57,338 bases of DNA from an uncultured Clostridium sp. (GTDB taxonomy: Bacteria; Bacillota_I; Bacilli_A; Acholeplasmatales; Anaeroplasmataceae). The position numbers were made by a program, and so were the translations under genes. The stretch is taken from contig CAMNHY010000006.1 of the NCBI GenBank assembly GCA_946540005.1, forward strand, positions 1 through 57,338, given 5' to 3'. Positions within the stretch are counted from its first letter, which is position 1. The number at the start of each line of letters is the position of its first letter. Shown in pieces: positions 43,102-53,012 of this stretch. Under the pieces are notes generated by a model. The model worked only from the letters and a program-made list of their open reading frames with translations, ran no database searches and had not been told where the DNA came from.

Positions 43102-44214
43102 ATGACATATTTAGAAACAGCAATAGAAATATTAAAGACAATTGAATCAAATAATTTTGAAGCTTATATTGTAGGTGGTTTTGTTAGAGACTATTTATTA
43201 AATATAGAATCTAATGATATTGATATTACTACAAGTGCTATGCCTGAAGATATTGAAAAAATGTTTGAAAAAGTAATACCTACAGGAATTAAATATGAAG
43301 GTGTTACAGTTATTTTAAATAATTATAAATTTGAAATAACAACATTTAGAAAAGACATATCTTATTATGATCATCGTCATCCTGAAATAAGATATGCTTC
43401 TTCATTAGCTGAAGATTTAGCTAGAAGAGATTTTACAATTAATGCTATGGCATTTGATAAAGATTTAAATCTTATTGATATATATAAAGGTAAAGAAGAT
43501 TTAAATAACAAGGTAATTAGAGCGGTAGGTAATCCTAGTATTAGATTTAATGAAGATGCACTAAGAATACTTAGAGGTTATTATTTTGCAGCTAAATTAA
43601 ATTTTGAAATTGATTTAAATACAATAATAGGAATGGATGAAAATAGTGAATATATAAGTTCTATTTCTAGTGAAAGAGTAACTAGAGAACTTATTAAATT
43701 ATTTAGTCAAAAGAATCAACATAAAGGAATATTTTATTTATTAAATTCAAAAACTATCAATTATTTACCATCATTAAAAAATGCGTTAATTAAAATATAT
43801 AATATAGGAAGAAATGTACCATTTATTGAAGTATTATGCCTAGGTTTTTATTTGGATGGTAAAACTGATAGATATATATTAAAAAAATCTGAGAAGAAAC
43901 AAATAGATAAAGTATTAGATTTAATTGATGTAGAATTCGATTCATATATTTTATTTAATAATCAATTAGAAGATTTATTAATCGCTAATGATATTAAAAA
44001 AATTTTAAATATGTCTTATTTAGATGATTTAATTGATATGAAAAATCAATTAGTAATCAAAAAAATTAATGACTTAAATATTAAACCTAAAGACTTAATT
44101 AATGCCGGTTTTAAAGATAAAGAAATTGGTGAAAAAATTAAAGAAGCTTTAAGGCTTGTACTTGATAAGAAAATAAATAATAATAAAGAAGAAATATTAA
44201 ACTCACTTAAATAA
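43102..44214 (+). CDS. cca: CCA-adding enzyme / tRNA nucleotidyltransferase
   Basis: This enzyme adds or repairs the 3' CCA of tRNAs. Class II signatures run in order: YIVGGFVRDYLL near residue 23, the metal-binding DIDITT, RRDFTINAMAFD, and EDALRILRGYYFAAKL near residue 153. The C-terminal half is helical and divergent. The 370-residue length is in range. Both tRNA genes in the window encode CCA, so repair may be its main duty here. No strong ribosome binding site is visible (TTTTAGGTATTAATA), so expression may be low or coupled. Confidence 0.9.
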   Translation: MTYLETAIEILKTIESNNFEAYIVGGFVRDYLLNIESNDIDITTSAMPEDIEKMFEKVIPTGIKYEGVTVILNNYKFEITTFRKDISYYDHRHPEIRYASSLAEDLARRDFTINAMAFDKDLNLIDIYKGKEDLNNKVIRAVGNPSIRFNEDALRILRGYYFAAKLNFEIDLNTIIGMDENSEYISSISSERVTRELIKLFSQKNQHKGIFYLLNSKTINYLPSLKNALIKIYNIGRNVPFIEVLCLGFYLDGKTDRYILKKSEKKQIDKVLDLIDVEFDSYILFNNQLEDLLIANDIKKILNMSYLDDLIDMKNQLVIKKINDLNIKPKDLINAGFKDKEIGEKIKEALRLVLDKKINNNKEEILNSLK

Positions 44215-44264
44215 TTATTGTTAAGGATTAATATTTTTCTTATAATATGCGTGAGGTGAATTAA

Positions 44265-45173
44265 ATGAGTGAAATTATAAAAAAATTCATATATGGAAGA
44301 GTTAAAGGAATAAATACCTCAGATAATATGTTAAATATTACAATTGAACAAGATGACAATAGTATTATGAATTTAAAAACTAATGATAAAAATTGTTCAG
44401 TTTTACAAGGATATATTTACAAGTTTGAAGTAGCTCAAAATGATAATTCTGAACGCCCTGTGGCATATTTATTAAATGCTACAAAAATTTCAGATTTAAC
44501 AGATTTAGAGGAAGTTAATGATATATACCGTAGATTTGATAAAAGAAATCCACTACCTTTATCAAATTTATTAGAATCAATTTATTCATATATTGAAAAA
44601 ATTGATAATAAAGTTTTACATGATATAACAAAAGGATTAATCAAGAAATATGAGAATGATTTCTTTATTTATCCAGCTGCAACTAAATTACATCATGCAT
44701 ATGTTGGTGGTCTTGCATATCATACATATGGTATGTTACAACTTGTAGATACATTTGCGAATAACTACTCATATTTAAATAAAGATTATTTATATAGTGG
44801 TGTTATTTTACATGACTTAGGTAAAATAATTGAATTTACAGGTGTGGAAAATACTGAATATGCGTTAGAAGGGCAATTGTTAGGACATTTAGTTATAGGT
44901 TCTTATTTTGTGAAAGACATGGCTCATGAATTAGGATATGAGGATAAAGAAGAAACATTATTACTTGAACATATGATTTTATCTCATCATGGACAACCTA
45001 ATTTTGGTGCAGCTAAAAGACCTCAAACTGCAGAAGCTTTAGTATTATGGTATTTAGACACAATGGATTCTAAATTAAGAGTACTTGGAGAACAATTCGA
45101 ACATACAGAAGATAATTCGTTCACAGATATGATTGGTGTGCTCGATAAAGTAAAATTTTATAAACATAAATAA
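44265..45173 (+). CDS. yhaM: YhaM-type 3'-5' exoribonuclease (OB fold plus HD domain)
   Basis: The 302-residue cytoplasmic protein has an N-terminal OB-like nucleic-acid-binding domain (residues about 10-85) and a C-terminal HD domain. The metal ligands appear in LHHAYVGGLAYHTYGM, GVILHDLGKIIEF, HMILSHHGQP and LDTMDSK. Both the architecture and motifs match YhaM, which degrades RNA and single-stranded DNA from the 3' end in Firmicutes. GAGGTGAA precedes ATG 44265. Confidence 0.9.
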   Translation: MSEIIKKFIYGRVKGINTSDNMLNITIEQDDNSIMNLKTNDKNCSVLQGYIYKFEVAQNDNSERPVAYLLNATKISDLTDLEEVNDIYRRFDKRNPLPLSNLLESIYSYIEKIDNKVLHDITKGLIKKYENDFFIYPAATKLHHAYVGGLAYHTYGMLQLVDTFANNYSYLNKDYLYSGVILHDLGKIIEFTGVENTEYALEGQLLGHLVIGSYFVKDMAHELGYEDKEETLLLEHMILSHHGQPNFGAAKRPQTAEALVLWYLDTMDSKLRVLGEQFEHTEDNSFTDMIGVLDKVKFYKHK

Positions 45174-45175
45174 AT

Positions 45176-45203
45176 GGAGAATTATTTATTCTCCCTTTAT
45201 TTT
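45176..45203 (+). terminator. Rho-independent terminator
   Basis: GGAGAAT (45176-45182) pairs with ATTCTCC (45188-45194) over a five-base loop, followed by CTTTATTTTT. Confidence 0.82.
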
Positions 45204-45271
45204 TAAATCGAATTAAAAGTAAAATTTATACATATTTAATTAAGTGTTTTTAGACTTGAGAATATTGCAAT

Positions 45272-45299
45272 TTGACAAATAAAATGATATGATTATATT
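45272..45299 (+). promoter_or_regulatory. Promoter of the tandem lipoprotein genes
   Basis: A perfect -35, TTGACA (45272-45277), and TATATT (45294-45299) with a 16-base spacer precede the AAAGGAG and ATG of the first large lipoprotein. Confidence 0.8.
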
Positions 45300-45340
45300 T
45301 GCTATGGTTTATACCAAAAAAGGAATAAAGGAGACTTAAT

Positions 45341-48300
45341 ATGAGTAAAGTCTATAAGAAAATTTATAAGAAAAGAAATATATTAAAAACTGTTGGACTT
45401 ACTCTATCTACACTTGTGGCAGTCTCTACTTTAGCTTCATGTAGAGCTAGTGGGAATGTATATAGTGATATTGATAGTGATGGAATTTACAGTAAAATTG
45501 GAAATCATAATGTTACTAACAAAGAATTATTCAATGAACTTTCTTGGAGTGGCGCAGATGATTTAGATAAATATGTTGCTAAATCAATTGTTAACAAATA
45601 TTATAAGCAAGTCGTTAGTGCATTAGAAGATCCAAATTCAGAAGAATATTCAAAATATCATACTGAATATGTTGAAGATCTTCGTGAATATTTTGTAACA
45701 GAAGCTTATGCAGTTGATAATTTTGATGCATATTTTGATATCAATAACCCAGACATTTATAGAGAGAAGAGAGCTAAGGCAATTGATACTTTATATACAA
45801 ATGGAATTTCTTTATCAAAGACTGAATTTGACGCATTAGTTGAAATTGAATCTAAAGATGAAAAGACTTTAAAGGAATTAACATGGGAGAAGATGAGCAA
45901 TGGACAAAAAGAAGCTCTAAAGCAATATTATAGTTCTCTTGCTCAAAAATTATTTGCACTAAATTATTTAAATGATGAAATTGCTGATTATGAAAAAGAT
46001 AATAATGATAGTAAATTAGCTAAGACTGATGCTAATTATGTTCATTATTATAATGATAGTAAATTAATTTCATATTGGAAATCAAATTACTATTATAAGC
46101 AAACATATGCAAATGCTATCATGATTCGTTTTGTATCAAATGAAGAAGTTACAAGAACTTTAAAAACATTTGGTGTAAAACTTTATAAGTCAAAATTCTA
46201 TTTCATTAAACAAGAAGGTGTAACTTCAGATACTGGTACAATTAAGAATTTATCAGATGCTGAATATAGTTCTTGGTATGATGATTTTGATTTCACAAGC
46301 GCAGTAAATTCACAAGGAAACTTCCGTGTTTTAAGTGATGAAGAAGTACTTCAATTATATGTTGAAATGTATAATTACATTTATCCATATAGAGAGGCTT
46401 TAAATAGTCGTGAAGATGTAAAAGAAGTTAGCGATAATAATAAGACTTCAGCTAGAAGAGATGTTACTAATGTAATTATTAACTCTTCTGAAGACCAAAT
46501 TTCATGTGAAGAATTCTTTGAAACATATATTAAGACTAGTGCTGGTTATGATGAATATGTTAAGCATAAAGGTACAGATCTTGAAAAAGTAAATGCTTCA
46601 TTAAGAAATATGGTATATGATGATTTAGATGATTATTCATATTCAACAAGCGGTACTTCTAATAGTAATTATTATTACATGGCATTTAAGTTTAATGTTG
46701 ATACAACTGCTCTAGATGAATCAGAAGAAAATCTTTATTTCAAAGCTGATGACAATGGTGATAAGACACAAAAGGATTCAGAAGGAAAAGAAGTTAAGGT
46801 TGATTCTACAAAGGTTGATAGAGAACGTTCTGCAAGTATTATTTCAAAACTTGAAGAAGGTTTAAAAGATGATGATTTAACTGATACTTATATTGAAAAT
46901 GCAATTAAAGATAAGAAGAAAGATGCTAAGATTTCTATTTATAATGAAAACTTATCAATTGCATATGCTGTAGGATATGCTGATTACTATTCAAAGACAT
47001 ATGGTGGAGCACCTGAAAATGACGTTTTAGCTAAAGTTGAATATGATGGTGATACAACATATGTAAGTACTAAAGAATTCTATAAGAGTTTAGAGAGTAC
47101 AAGTGGTATTTCTACTGCAATTGATTTATTAACTAAAAAGATTGTAAAGACTACTGAAGCTTATAAGAAGACAGAAAGTCATACTGATGAATACTATACT
47201 TCATTAAATAATTTATTAACATCATTCTCAAACAATGGATTAACATCATATGGATATGATTCATCAATTGGTAAATACAATTTCTTAATGATGTATTTCC
47301 ATGCATCTGATGTAGAAACTATTATCAATGAAGTTTATAGAGTTAATGATGCAAGTGCTGGTATTTTAAATAATTATGCTTCTGACAATGAATTAATTAA
47401 TTTATTCGTTAAATATACAAAAGAAGCTTATGAGAATACATTCACAATTACAGCAACTAATTTATTAGTTTATGTAGATCTTGATGAAGATGGTGAACCT
47501 GATTCTACATTAGGATTTGTTGAAAACCCTAATGGTACAGTTTCTGGTGAAGGATTTGATTGGAATCAAGAAATTGAATTTGAAGGTAATATGGTTAAGT
47601 ATAGCGATATTGCTAAACAATTAATTAATGATATTATCAAGGTCGTAAAGAATGGTTCTGATGCATATAATACTGCAATTACTAATATCGTAAATGAATA
47701 TAATGCATGTACAAGATTCACTAATGGTTACGATAAAGAAGAAGCTAATGGTAATTTTGACCCAACAGAGGCTGAAACTTATTGGGCTAAATATAGAAGA
47801 GTTGGTCTATATCTAAAGACTGAGGAATTAAGTGGTGTTACAAATGGTACAGTTTATTCTACTGTTAATTCAACATTAAAAGAAGAATTACAAGCTATTT
47901 ATAATAGAGCTGATTTCTTATTTGATGAAGATGATAAGGTTGCACCAAAAGAATATCTTGATACATTACCATATGAAAATGGTGAAGGATTATTAGCTGA
48001 TAAAGGTTATAATTTATTAGTTGTAACTAGTGCTACAATCAATGCTAGCGCTAAGTTTGAATCTTTAGATGATTTAAATGGAATTTATTCTAATTTATAT
48101 TATTGGTATAATGAAGAATTAACATATATTTCTAATTTATATAATGATTCAAATACATTATCATTCAATCAAATCTTAGCATATATTCTTGAATATGCAG
48201 ATCATAGTACATCAAATACAATTCCATCTGCAGTATCTGATGCAATTTCATCATTCTTTAGTGCTGTATATACAAAATATACTTCAAGCGCTACTCAAAG

Positions 48301-48568
48301 AGAAATTTTAATTTATTGGTGTTTAAATGAAACAAATGCAACTGAATTTGAATTCTTTAACACATTAAATAGCGAAGATACAAAGTACTATGTATTCAAA
48401 GATGGTAGCAAAGTAACTTATGCTCAAAGATTTGAAGAAATTAGAAATATTAACAAGAGAAGTGCAGATAATTATCAATCTGAATTAAAATTCGATGACA
48501 CTTCAATTTACAATGATTTCTGGGGAGACCTTGAAACATATGTATCTAATAGATATAAGAAGAACTAG
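45341..48568 (+). CDS. Giant foldase/parvulin-like lipoprotein, paralogue 1 (parvulin histidines replaced)
   Basis: This 1075-residue exported lipoprotein has lipobox LASC (Cys34). After the Cys comes a SurA/PrsA-like N-terminal pattern (YSKIGNHNVTNKELFNELSW). Near residues 705 and 888 it has ATNLLVYVDLDEDG and KGYNLLVVTSA, which line up with the parvulin strands VNHILISVD and YGYHILNVYA of the next gene, but with Asn in place of both His. Proline isomerase activity is therefore doubtful, though chaperone binding could remain. PrsA is normally about 300 residues. Strong promoter and RBS (AAAGGAG); 17 bases before its paralogue. Confidence 0.7.
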   Translation: MSKVYKKIYKKRNILKTVGLTLSTLVAVSTLASCRASGNVYSDIDSDGIYSKIGNHNVTNKELFNELSWSGADDLDKYVAKSIVNKYYKQVVSALEDPNSEEYSKYHTEYVEDLREYFVTEAYAVDNFDAYFDINNPDIYREKRAKAIDTLYTNGISLSKTEFDALVEIESKDEKTLKELTWEKMSNGQKEALKQYYSSLAQKLFALNYLNDEIADYEKDNNDSKLAKTDANYVHYYNDSKLISYWKSNYYYKQTYANAIMIRFVSNEEVTRTLKTFGVKLYKSKFYFIKQEGVTSDTGTIKNLSDAEYSSWYDDFDFTSAVNSQGNFRVLSDEEVLQLYVEMYNYIYPYREALNSREDVKEVSDNNKTSARRDVTNVIINSSEDQISCEEFFETYIKTSAGYDEYVKHKGTDLEKVNASLRNMVYDDLDDYSYSTSGTSNSNYYYMAFKFNVDTTALDESEENLYFKADDNGDKTQKDSEGKEVKVDSTKVDRERSASIISKLEEGLKDDDLTDTYIENAIKDKKKDAKISIYNENLSIAYAVGYADYYSKTYGGAPENDVLAKVEYDGDTTYVSTKEFYKSLESTSGISTAIDLLTKKIVKTTEAYKKTESHTDEYYTSLNNLLTSFSNNGLTSYGYDSSIGKYNFLMMYFHASDVETIINEVYRVNDASAGILNNYASDNELINLFVKYTKEAYENTFTITATNLLVYVDLDEDGEPDSTLGFVENPNGTVSGEGFDWNQEIEFEGNMVKYSDIAKQLINDIIKVVKNGSDAYNTAITNIVNEYNACTRFTNGYDKEEANGNFDPTEAETYWAKYRRVGLYLKTEELSGVTNGTVYSTVNSTLKEELQAIYNRADFLFDEDDKVAPKEYLDTLPYENGEGLLADKGYNLLVVTSATINASAKFESLDDLNGIYSNLYYWYNEELTYISNLYNDSNTLSFNQILAYILEYADHSTSNTIPSAVSDAISSFFSAVYTKYTSSATQREILIYWCLNETNATEFEFFNTLNSEDTKYYVFKDGSKVTYAQRFEEIRNINKRSADNYQSELKFDDTSIYNDFWGDLETYVSNRYKKN

Positions 48569-48585
48569 GAAGGAAGGTAATAAAT

Positions 48586-51582
48586 ATGAGAAATTATAAA
48601 AAAGTTTTTGGTATTACAGCGCTTTCCCTTCTAGCTGTATCTCTTGCTTCATGTGAAGCAGGTAGAAATCAAAATGTACCTCTTACAAGTTCTACAATTG
48701 ATTTCAAATCTAATTATGCTTCAGTAAGTAATAATGGTAGTGACTATTCTGTTACTTATGAACAAGTTTATAACAAATTTAGAAGCAATGGATATGGTAC
48801 AGTATTATCTCAAATGAAGAAAGCTATCGTTTCTAAAGAAATGAAAGAAGCTACTTATGAGAAGAATGTAAAAGCATATAATGAAGCAATTATTGCTGCA
48901 ATATTTGGTACATCAAGCATTGATACATTCAAAAATCTTCATGAATATGAAATTGAAGATTATGAAGAAAAGGTTGATGACTTCATTACATCAGAATATG
49001 ATTCATATGGTTATGTATTAGACCAATATGCATCACAATTTAAAGCTTTAATTAAAGAATTGGCTACAAAAGATGATTTTAATTATTCTATTTCTTGGCC
49101 AAGTGAATTAATTGAACAAAACAGATATGGTGTAGCTTTACTTAATTTATCAAGAACATATCTAGAAAATGTTGTTGATAAAGAAAAGACATATAGTTAT
49201 TCAGAAAAGAAGAATGTTACTAATTCTTATTATATTGATGATGAGGCTTTAGAATCTGCTTATAAGTCTACATATTATAAATATAATAGAACTAAAGCCA
49301 TTGTAGTAAAATTCAAAACTGAAGCTGAAGCTAATAAATATTTTGAATTAAATAATACTACATTTGGAAATTTAACTAAAGGAAATAGTCGTGAATGGTA
49401 TGTATCTTTATATAATTTATATAATAAAGATAAGAAGAGTATTGACCCTACTGATCCATTCAATGATGATAATGAGGAACAAACTGTATTCTTTACAGAT
49501 GAAAAGAATACACAATTAGTTTCACAAACATCATCTGATATTGCTGAATTTATTTATGATCATCTTGATAATGGTTCATATCTAGAAACTCCACGTAATA
49601 TTGATGGTAACTACGCTATGATTTATAGAGAAGATGTTACATATTATTATGGTGATGGTACTGCAAACGATTGGTCAAGTGTTAAAAATATAACAGTAGA
49701 CGCACTTGGTAATAAGTTAGTTGATTATAAGAATAATGAAGTTTCACTTGCAAATTATATTAAAGGAAAGAAGATTGAAGGACAAGCTTCTCAATCTCTT
49801 GGTGAGTCATTAATCACTGATAAGCTAAAATATAATTCACAAATTGAAATTTATGATCCTATATTTGAAAATCAATTCTATAATTCTTATGAAGATTATT
49901 ACACTTTAACAAAGAATTTTGATGGTAGTAAGATATTTAAGATTACTTATACTGATGATAATTTTACTCCTGAAGATAAGAATGATGATACAGTAAATGA
50001 AGCTGTAACATATTCTGTTGATGAGTTCTTTAATGAAATGGATAAGATTCATGGTATCGATTATGCAACAACATTAATTGAATATGAATACTTATATAGT
50101 AGTGATTTAAAGAATTTATTCACAAAGTCTCAATGGAATACATATGAGGATAATGCTAATTCTCAAATTAATGATTTCAAGAAGAATAATACTGCATATT
50201 CTTCAAAGATGGGATTAAATAATTATTTAGCATTAACTTATGGTATTACTGTTGAAAAAGATGCAAAAGAAAGCTTAACTAAATATTTACGTCAACAAGC
50301 TTTAGCTACATCGCTACAAACATATTATGGTTATTTCATTGGCGAAACTTTATCAACTACAACAGGCTCTAACTTTGTAGATGATAATAATTTATTTACA
50401 AATTTTGCTCAATTTACAAAGAATATTTATAATAAATATTATGATATGTCAGTAAATCATATCTTAATTTCAGTAGACCCTAAGTCTAATGGAACACATG
50501 TTAATCCAATTAACTACATGGAAGATTTAGCTAAGGTTAATACTTCTTTAGTTGATGAATTTAAAGAAGCAGTTTATGTATTAGCTAACTTAATCTATGG
50601 TGAATTAGCAAATATTACTGCTAAATCAACTACTGCAATGTCATTCCTTGCAAAGACATACAATAATGTTGCATATTCATATACATTAACATCTCAATAT
50701 GCTAAGGACAATAATTATACAACTTGGGAAGATTTCAAGAATAAATATAGTGCATTTAATTTCTATTTAACTGCAGAAGATTTAGGACAAATCACTTCAA
50801 GTTCATCTTCAAATTATGTTGAAGAATTTAGAGATTATCTAAAGGATTTAGCTGATGAGATTGAATCTAATCCTGAAGTATTAGATAAAGAAGGTAATGA
50901 AAAGAAGATGCAAGATGTTATTGCTGATGATGGCGCATATCTTGTAAAAGAAGCAAGTTATGATGAATTATGCTTAACTCAATATGGTTACCATATTTTA
51001 AATGTATATGCATATACACAACCTGCTTCAGCTAAATTTAGTGAAACTGATGATTCAATTGTAAATGATTCTCAATGGAAGAGATATCAACACAAGGAAG
51101 TAACAATTAGTGAAAAATCTTCAAAAAATACTAAGGATGATTTAATTGTTTATGCTTCTGGTTATTCAAATGAAGATGCACCTAGTGCTGAACAATTATT
51201 TATTTACTTCTATGAAAGTTCTTCATCAACAGGTGTTAAATCAATGAAGTCTTCACTTGCTACAGCAGTTAAGACTTATTTCACAGATGTTATGAGCCGT
51301 TATAGTAATTCTTCATTCCAAACATATAGATTACTTCAACAAACATTAGGATTTGCTAATTATGATGCAAATAAGAAGACATTTACTTCAATTACATTCT
51401 ATAATACAGATAGAAGTACATCTTCAGAAAAGGCTGATAAGTTTGTAAAGTATGTAAAGAAGATTAGAATTGCATGCGACAATGGTGATGAATTAGAAGA
51501 AACTAGTGAATTCTATGGATGGTTTGATAAGAACTGGACATCAGATTTAACTAAGTGTTCATATTTCCATTATGATGACTAA
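48586..51582 (+). CDS. Giant foldase/parvulin-like lipoprotein, paralogue 2
   Basis: This 998-residue exported lipoprotein has lipobox LASC (Cys23). The parvulin (PpiC) core motifs are visible: SVNHILISVDPK near residue 622 and CLTQYGYHILNVYAYTQP near residue 798, with both expected His residues kept. They are about 175 residues apart, roughly twice the usual parvulin distance, so the domain carries an insertion. The rest is helical, Lys/Asp/Ser/Tyr-rich and not recognised. By analogy with PrsA it would help fold secreted proteins at the outer face of the membrane. A GGAAGG RBS precedes ATG 48586; it is cotranscribed with paralogue 1. Confidence 0.75.
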   Translation: MRNYKKVFGITALSLLAVSLASCEAGRNQNVPLTSSTIDFKSNYASVSNNGSDYSVTYEQVYNKFRSNGYGTVLSQMKKAIVSKEMKEATYEKNVKAYNEAIIAAIFGTSSIDTFKNLHEYEIEDYEEKVDDFITSEYDSYGYVLDQYASQFKALIKELATKDDFNYSISWPSELIEQNRYGVALLNLSRTYLENVVDKEKTYSYSEKKNVTNSYYIDDEALESAYKSTYYKYNRTKAIVVKFKTEAEANKYFELNNTTFGNLTKGNSREWYVSLYNLYNKDKKSIDPTDPFNDDNEEQTVFFTDEKNTQLVSQTSSDIAEFIYDHLDNGSYLETPRNIDGNYAMIYREDVTYYYGDGTANDWSSVKNITVDALGNKLVDYKNNEVSLANYIKGKKIEGQASQSLGESLITDKLKYNSQIEIYDPIFENQFYNSYEDYYTLTKNFDGSKIFKITYTDDNFTPEDKNDDTVNEAVTYSVDEFFNEMDKIHGIDYATTLIEYEYLYSSDLKNLFTKSQWNTYEDNANSQINDFKKNNTAYSSKMGLNNYLALTYGITVEKDAKESLTKYLRQQALATSLQTYYGYFIGETLSTTTGSNFVDDNNLFTNFAQFTKNIYNKYYDMSVNHILISVDPKSNGTHVNPINYMEDLAKVNTSLVDEFKEAVYVLANLIYGELANITAKSTTAMSFLAKTYNNVAYSYTLTSQYAKDNNYTTWEDFKNKYSAFNFYLTAEDLGQITSSSSSNYVEEFRDYLKDLADEIESNPEVLDKEGNEKKMQDVIADDGAYLVKEASYDELCLTQYGYHILNVYAYTQPASAKFSETDDSIVNDSQWKRYQHKEVTISEKSSKNTKDDLIVYASGYSNEDAPSAEQLFIYFYESSSSTGVKSMKSSLATAVKTYFTDVMSRYSNSSFQTYRLLQQTLGFANYDANKKTFTSITFYNTDRSTSSEKADKFVKYVKKIRIACDNGDELEETSEFYGWFDKNWTSDLTKCSYFHYDD

Positions 51583-51585
51583 TAT

Positions 51586-51610
51586 AAAGGAGCCTTCGGG
51601 CTTCTTTTAT
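51586..51610 (+). terminator. Terminator with UUCG tetraloop
   Basis: AAAGGAGCC (51586-51594) and GGCTTCTTT (51599-51607) pair over a TTCG loop, followed by TATTTTT. The downstream gene's AGGAGG starts soon after. Confidence 0.85.
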
Positions 51611-51627
51611 TTTTAGGAGGAACAATT

Positions 51628-52416
51628 ATGAAAATATTACAAATAGCATCAGGTTCAAAAGGTAATTCCACTTATATTGAATCTGGTAATACAAAAATTT
51701 TGATAGATTGCGGCATTTCTAAAAAAAGAATTCATGAATCTTTAAGCGAGTATAATCACAATATTGAAGATTTAGATGCTATTTTGATTACACATGAGCA
51801 TACAGATCATACAAGTGGAATAATTCCAATATTTAATGCTACAAATGCTAAATTTTATATGACAGAAGGAACATATTCTAATTTAAATCAAAAAACACGT
51901 GATGCTATTAGATATGTTGATAGACTTGAATTTATAAATAATCAACAAATATTTAAAATTGGTGATTTAATAATAGAAACTATTCAAATCTTTCATGATG
52001 CAATAGATCCTGTTGGATTTATTATAAGAGATAATAAAACAAAATTAGTATATATAACAGATACAGGCTATATTCATAAGGCGTATGTTCCAAGATTAAT
52101 GGATGCTAATATTTATATTATGGAAAGTAATCATGATCCTGAAATTTTAATGAATAGTAATAGACCATATGAAACAAAGATGAGAATTTTATCAGATCAT
52201 GGACACTTATCTAATGAAGATAGTGCCTATATTATGTCTGAATTATTAGGTCCTAATACAAAATATGTATTATTGGCACATATTTCAGAAGAATGTAATT
52301 TAGAAGAAATTGCATTAGATACTTATAAAAAAGTATTTAATAAAACTAATAAATCTCTTCAAAATGCAAAATTAATTTGTTGTTCACAAAAGCCATTAAA
52401 GGAAATTGAATTATGA
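51628..52416 (+). CDS. walJ: Metallo-beta-lactamase-fold hydrolase, WalJ/YycJ family
   Basis: This 262-residue cytoplasmic protein has the metal-binding THEHTDHTSG motif near residue 54, DTGYIH near residue 148 and a later VLLAHISEECN His. The start MKILQIASGSKGNSTYIESG is characteristic of WalJ (YycJ), a DNA 5'-exonuclease-like protein of the walRK cluster in Firmicutes. The regulators walRK are not in the window, but the rlmH neighbour is the same as in Bacillus. AGGAGG precedes ATG 51628. It overlaps rlmH by four bases. Confidence 0.9.
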   Translation: MKILQIASGSKGNSTYIESGNTKILIDCGISKKRIHESLSEYNHNIEDLDAILITHEHTDHTSGIIPIFNATNAKFYMTEGTYSNLNQKTRDAIRYVDRLEFINNQQIFKIGDLIIETIQIFHDAIDPVGFIIRDNKTKLVYITDTGYIHKAYVPRLMDANIYIMESNHDPEILMNSNRPYETKMRILSDHGHLSNEDSAYIMSELLGPNTKYVLLAHISEECNLEEIALDTYKKVFNKTNKSLQNAKLICCSQKPLKEIEL

Positions 52417-52892
52417 AAATTACAATTATAAGTGTTGGTAAACTTAAAGAAAAATACCTAGTTGATGGTATAGCTGAATATACTAAAAGACTTTCTAAAT
52501 ATTGTGAGATTAATGAAATAGTATTAAAAGATGAACCAATTCCTGATAAATCTAATGAAACTATTGATAACGATATTAAAATTAAAGAAGGTAAAAAGAT
52601 AATTGATGCTATGCCTCAAAACTCATATAAAATAGCATTAGATTTAAGAGGTGAAATGTTAAGTAGTGAAGAATTAGCAAAAAAAATTCTTCAAATACAA
52701 ACATACAATAATTCTCATATATGCTTAATTATAGGTGGTTCACTTGGTATTTCAAAAGAAGTTATAGATAAAGTTGATTATAAATTATGTTTTTCTAAAA
52801 TGACTTTTCCACATCAATTGATGAAGTTGATTTTGGTTGAACAAATATATAGAGCTTTTAAAATTAATCATAATGAAACTTATCATAAATAG
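52413..52892 (+). CDS. rlmH: 23S rRNA (pseudouridine1915-N3)-methyltransferase RlmH
   Basis: RlmH methylates pseudouridine 1915 in helix 69 of 23S rRNA on assembled ribosomes using S-adenosylmethionine. SPOUT-family marks are the IISVGKLKEKYL start, ALDLRGEMLSSEELA, the knot glycines in CLIIGGSLGISKEV, and the C-terminal LVEQIYRAFKINHNETYHK. The 159-residue length is standard. Its ATG overlaps the walJ stop (ATGA), giving translational coupling. Confidence 0.96.
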   Translation: MKITIISVGKLKEKYLVDGIAEYTKRLSKYCEINEIVLKDEPIPDKSNETIDNDIKIKEGKKIIDAMPQNSYKIALDLRGEMLSSEELAKKILQIQTYNNSHICLIIGGSLGISKEVIDKVDYKLCFSKMTFPHQLMKLILVEQIYRAFKINHNETYHK

Positions 52893-52933
52893 AAATATCG
52901 TGAAAGTTTTGCCACAACAAAAGGCTAAAAAAA

Positions 52934-52988
52934 TTGACTAAAAGATTTAAGAGTGATAATATAGAATAGGTATCGGAAAAATGGATAC
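52934..52988 (+). promoter_or_regulatory. Promoter and inverted repeat upstream of uxaBAC
   Basis: TTGACT (52934-52939) and TAATAT (52957-52962) have a 17-base spacer. Just after the expected start point, GTATC (52970-52974) and GATAC (52984-52988) form a short inverted repeat. It could be an operator for a galacturonate-responsive repressor, but the arms are only five bases. Confidence 0.5.
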
Positions 52989-53012
52989 ATTTTAAATATT
53001 TCGGAGGAAAAT

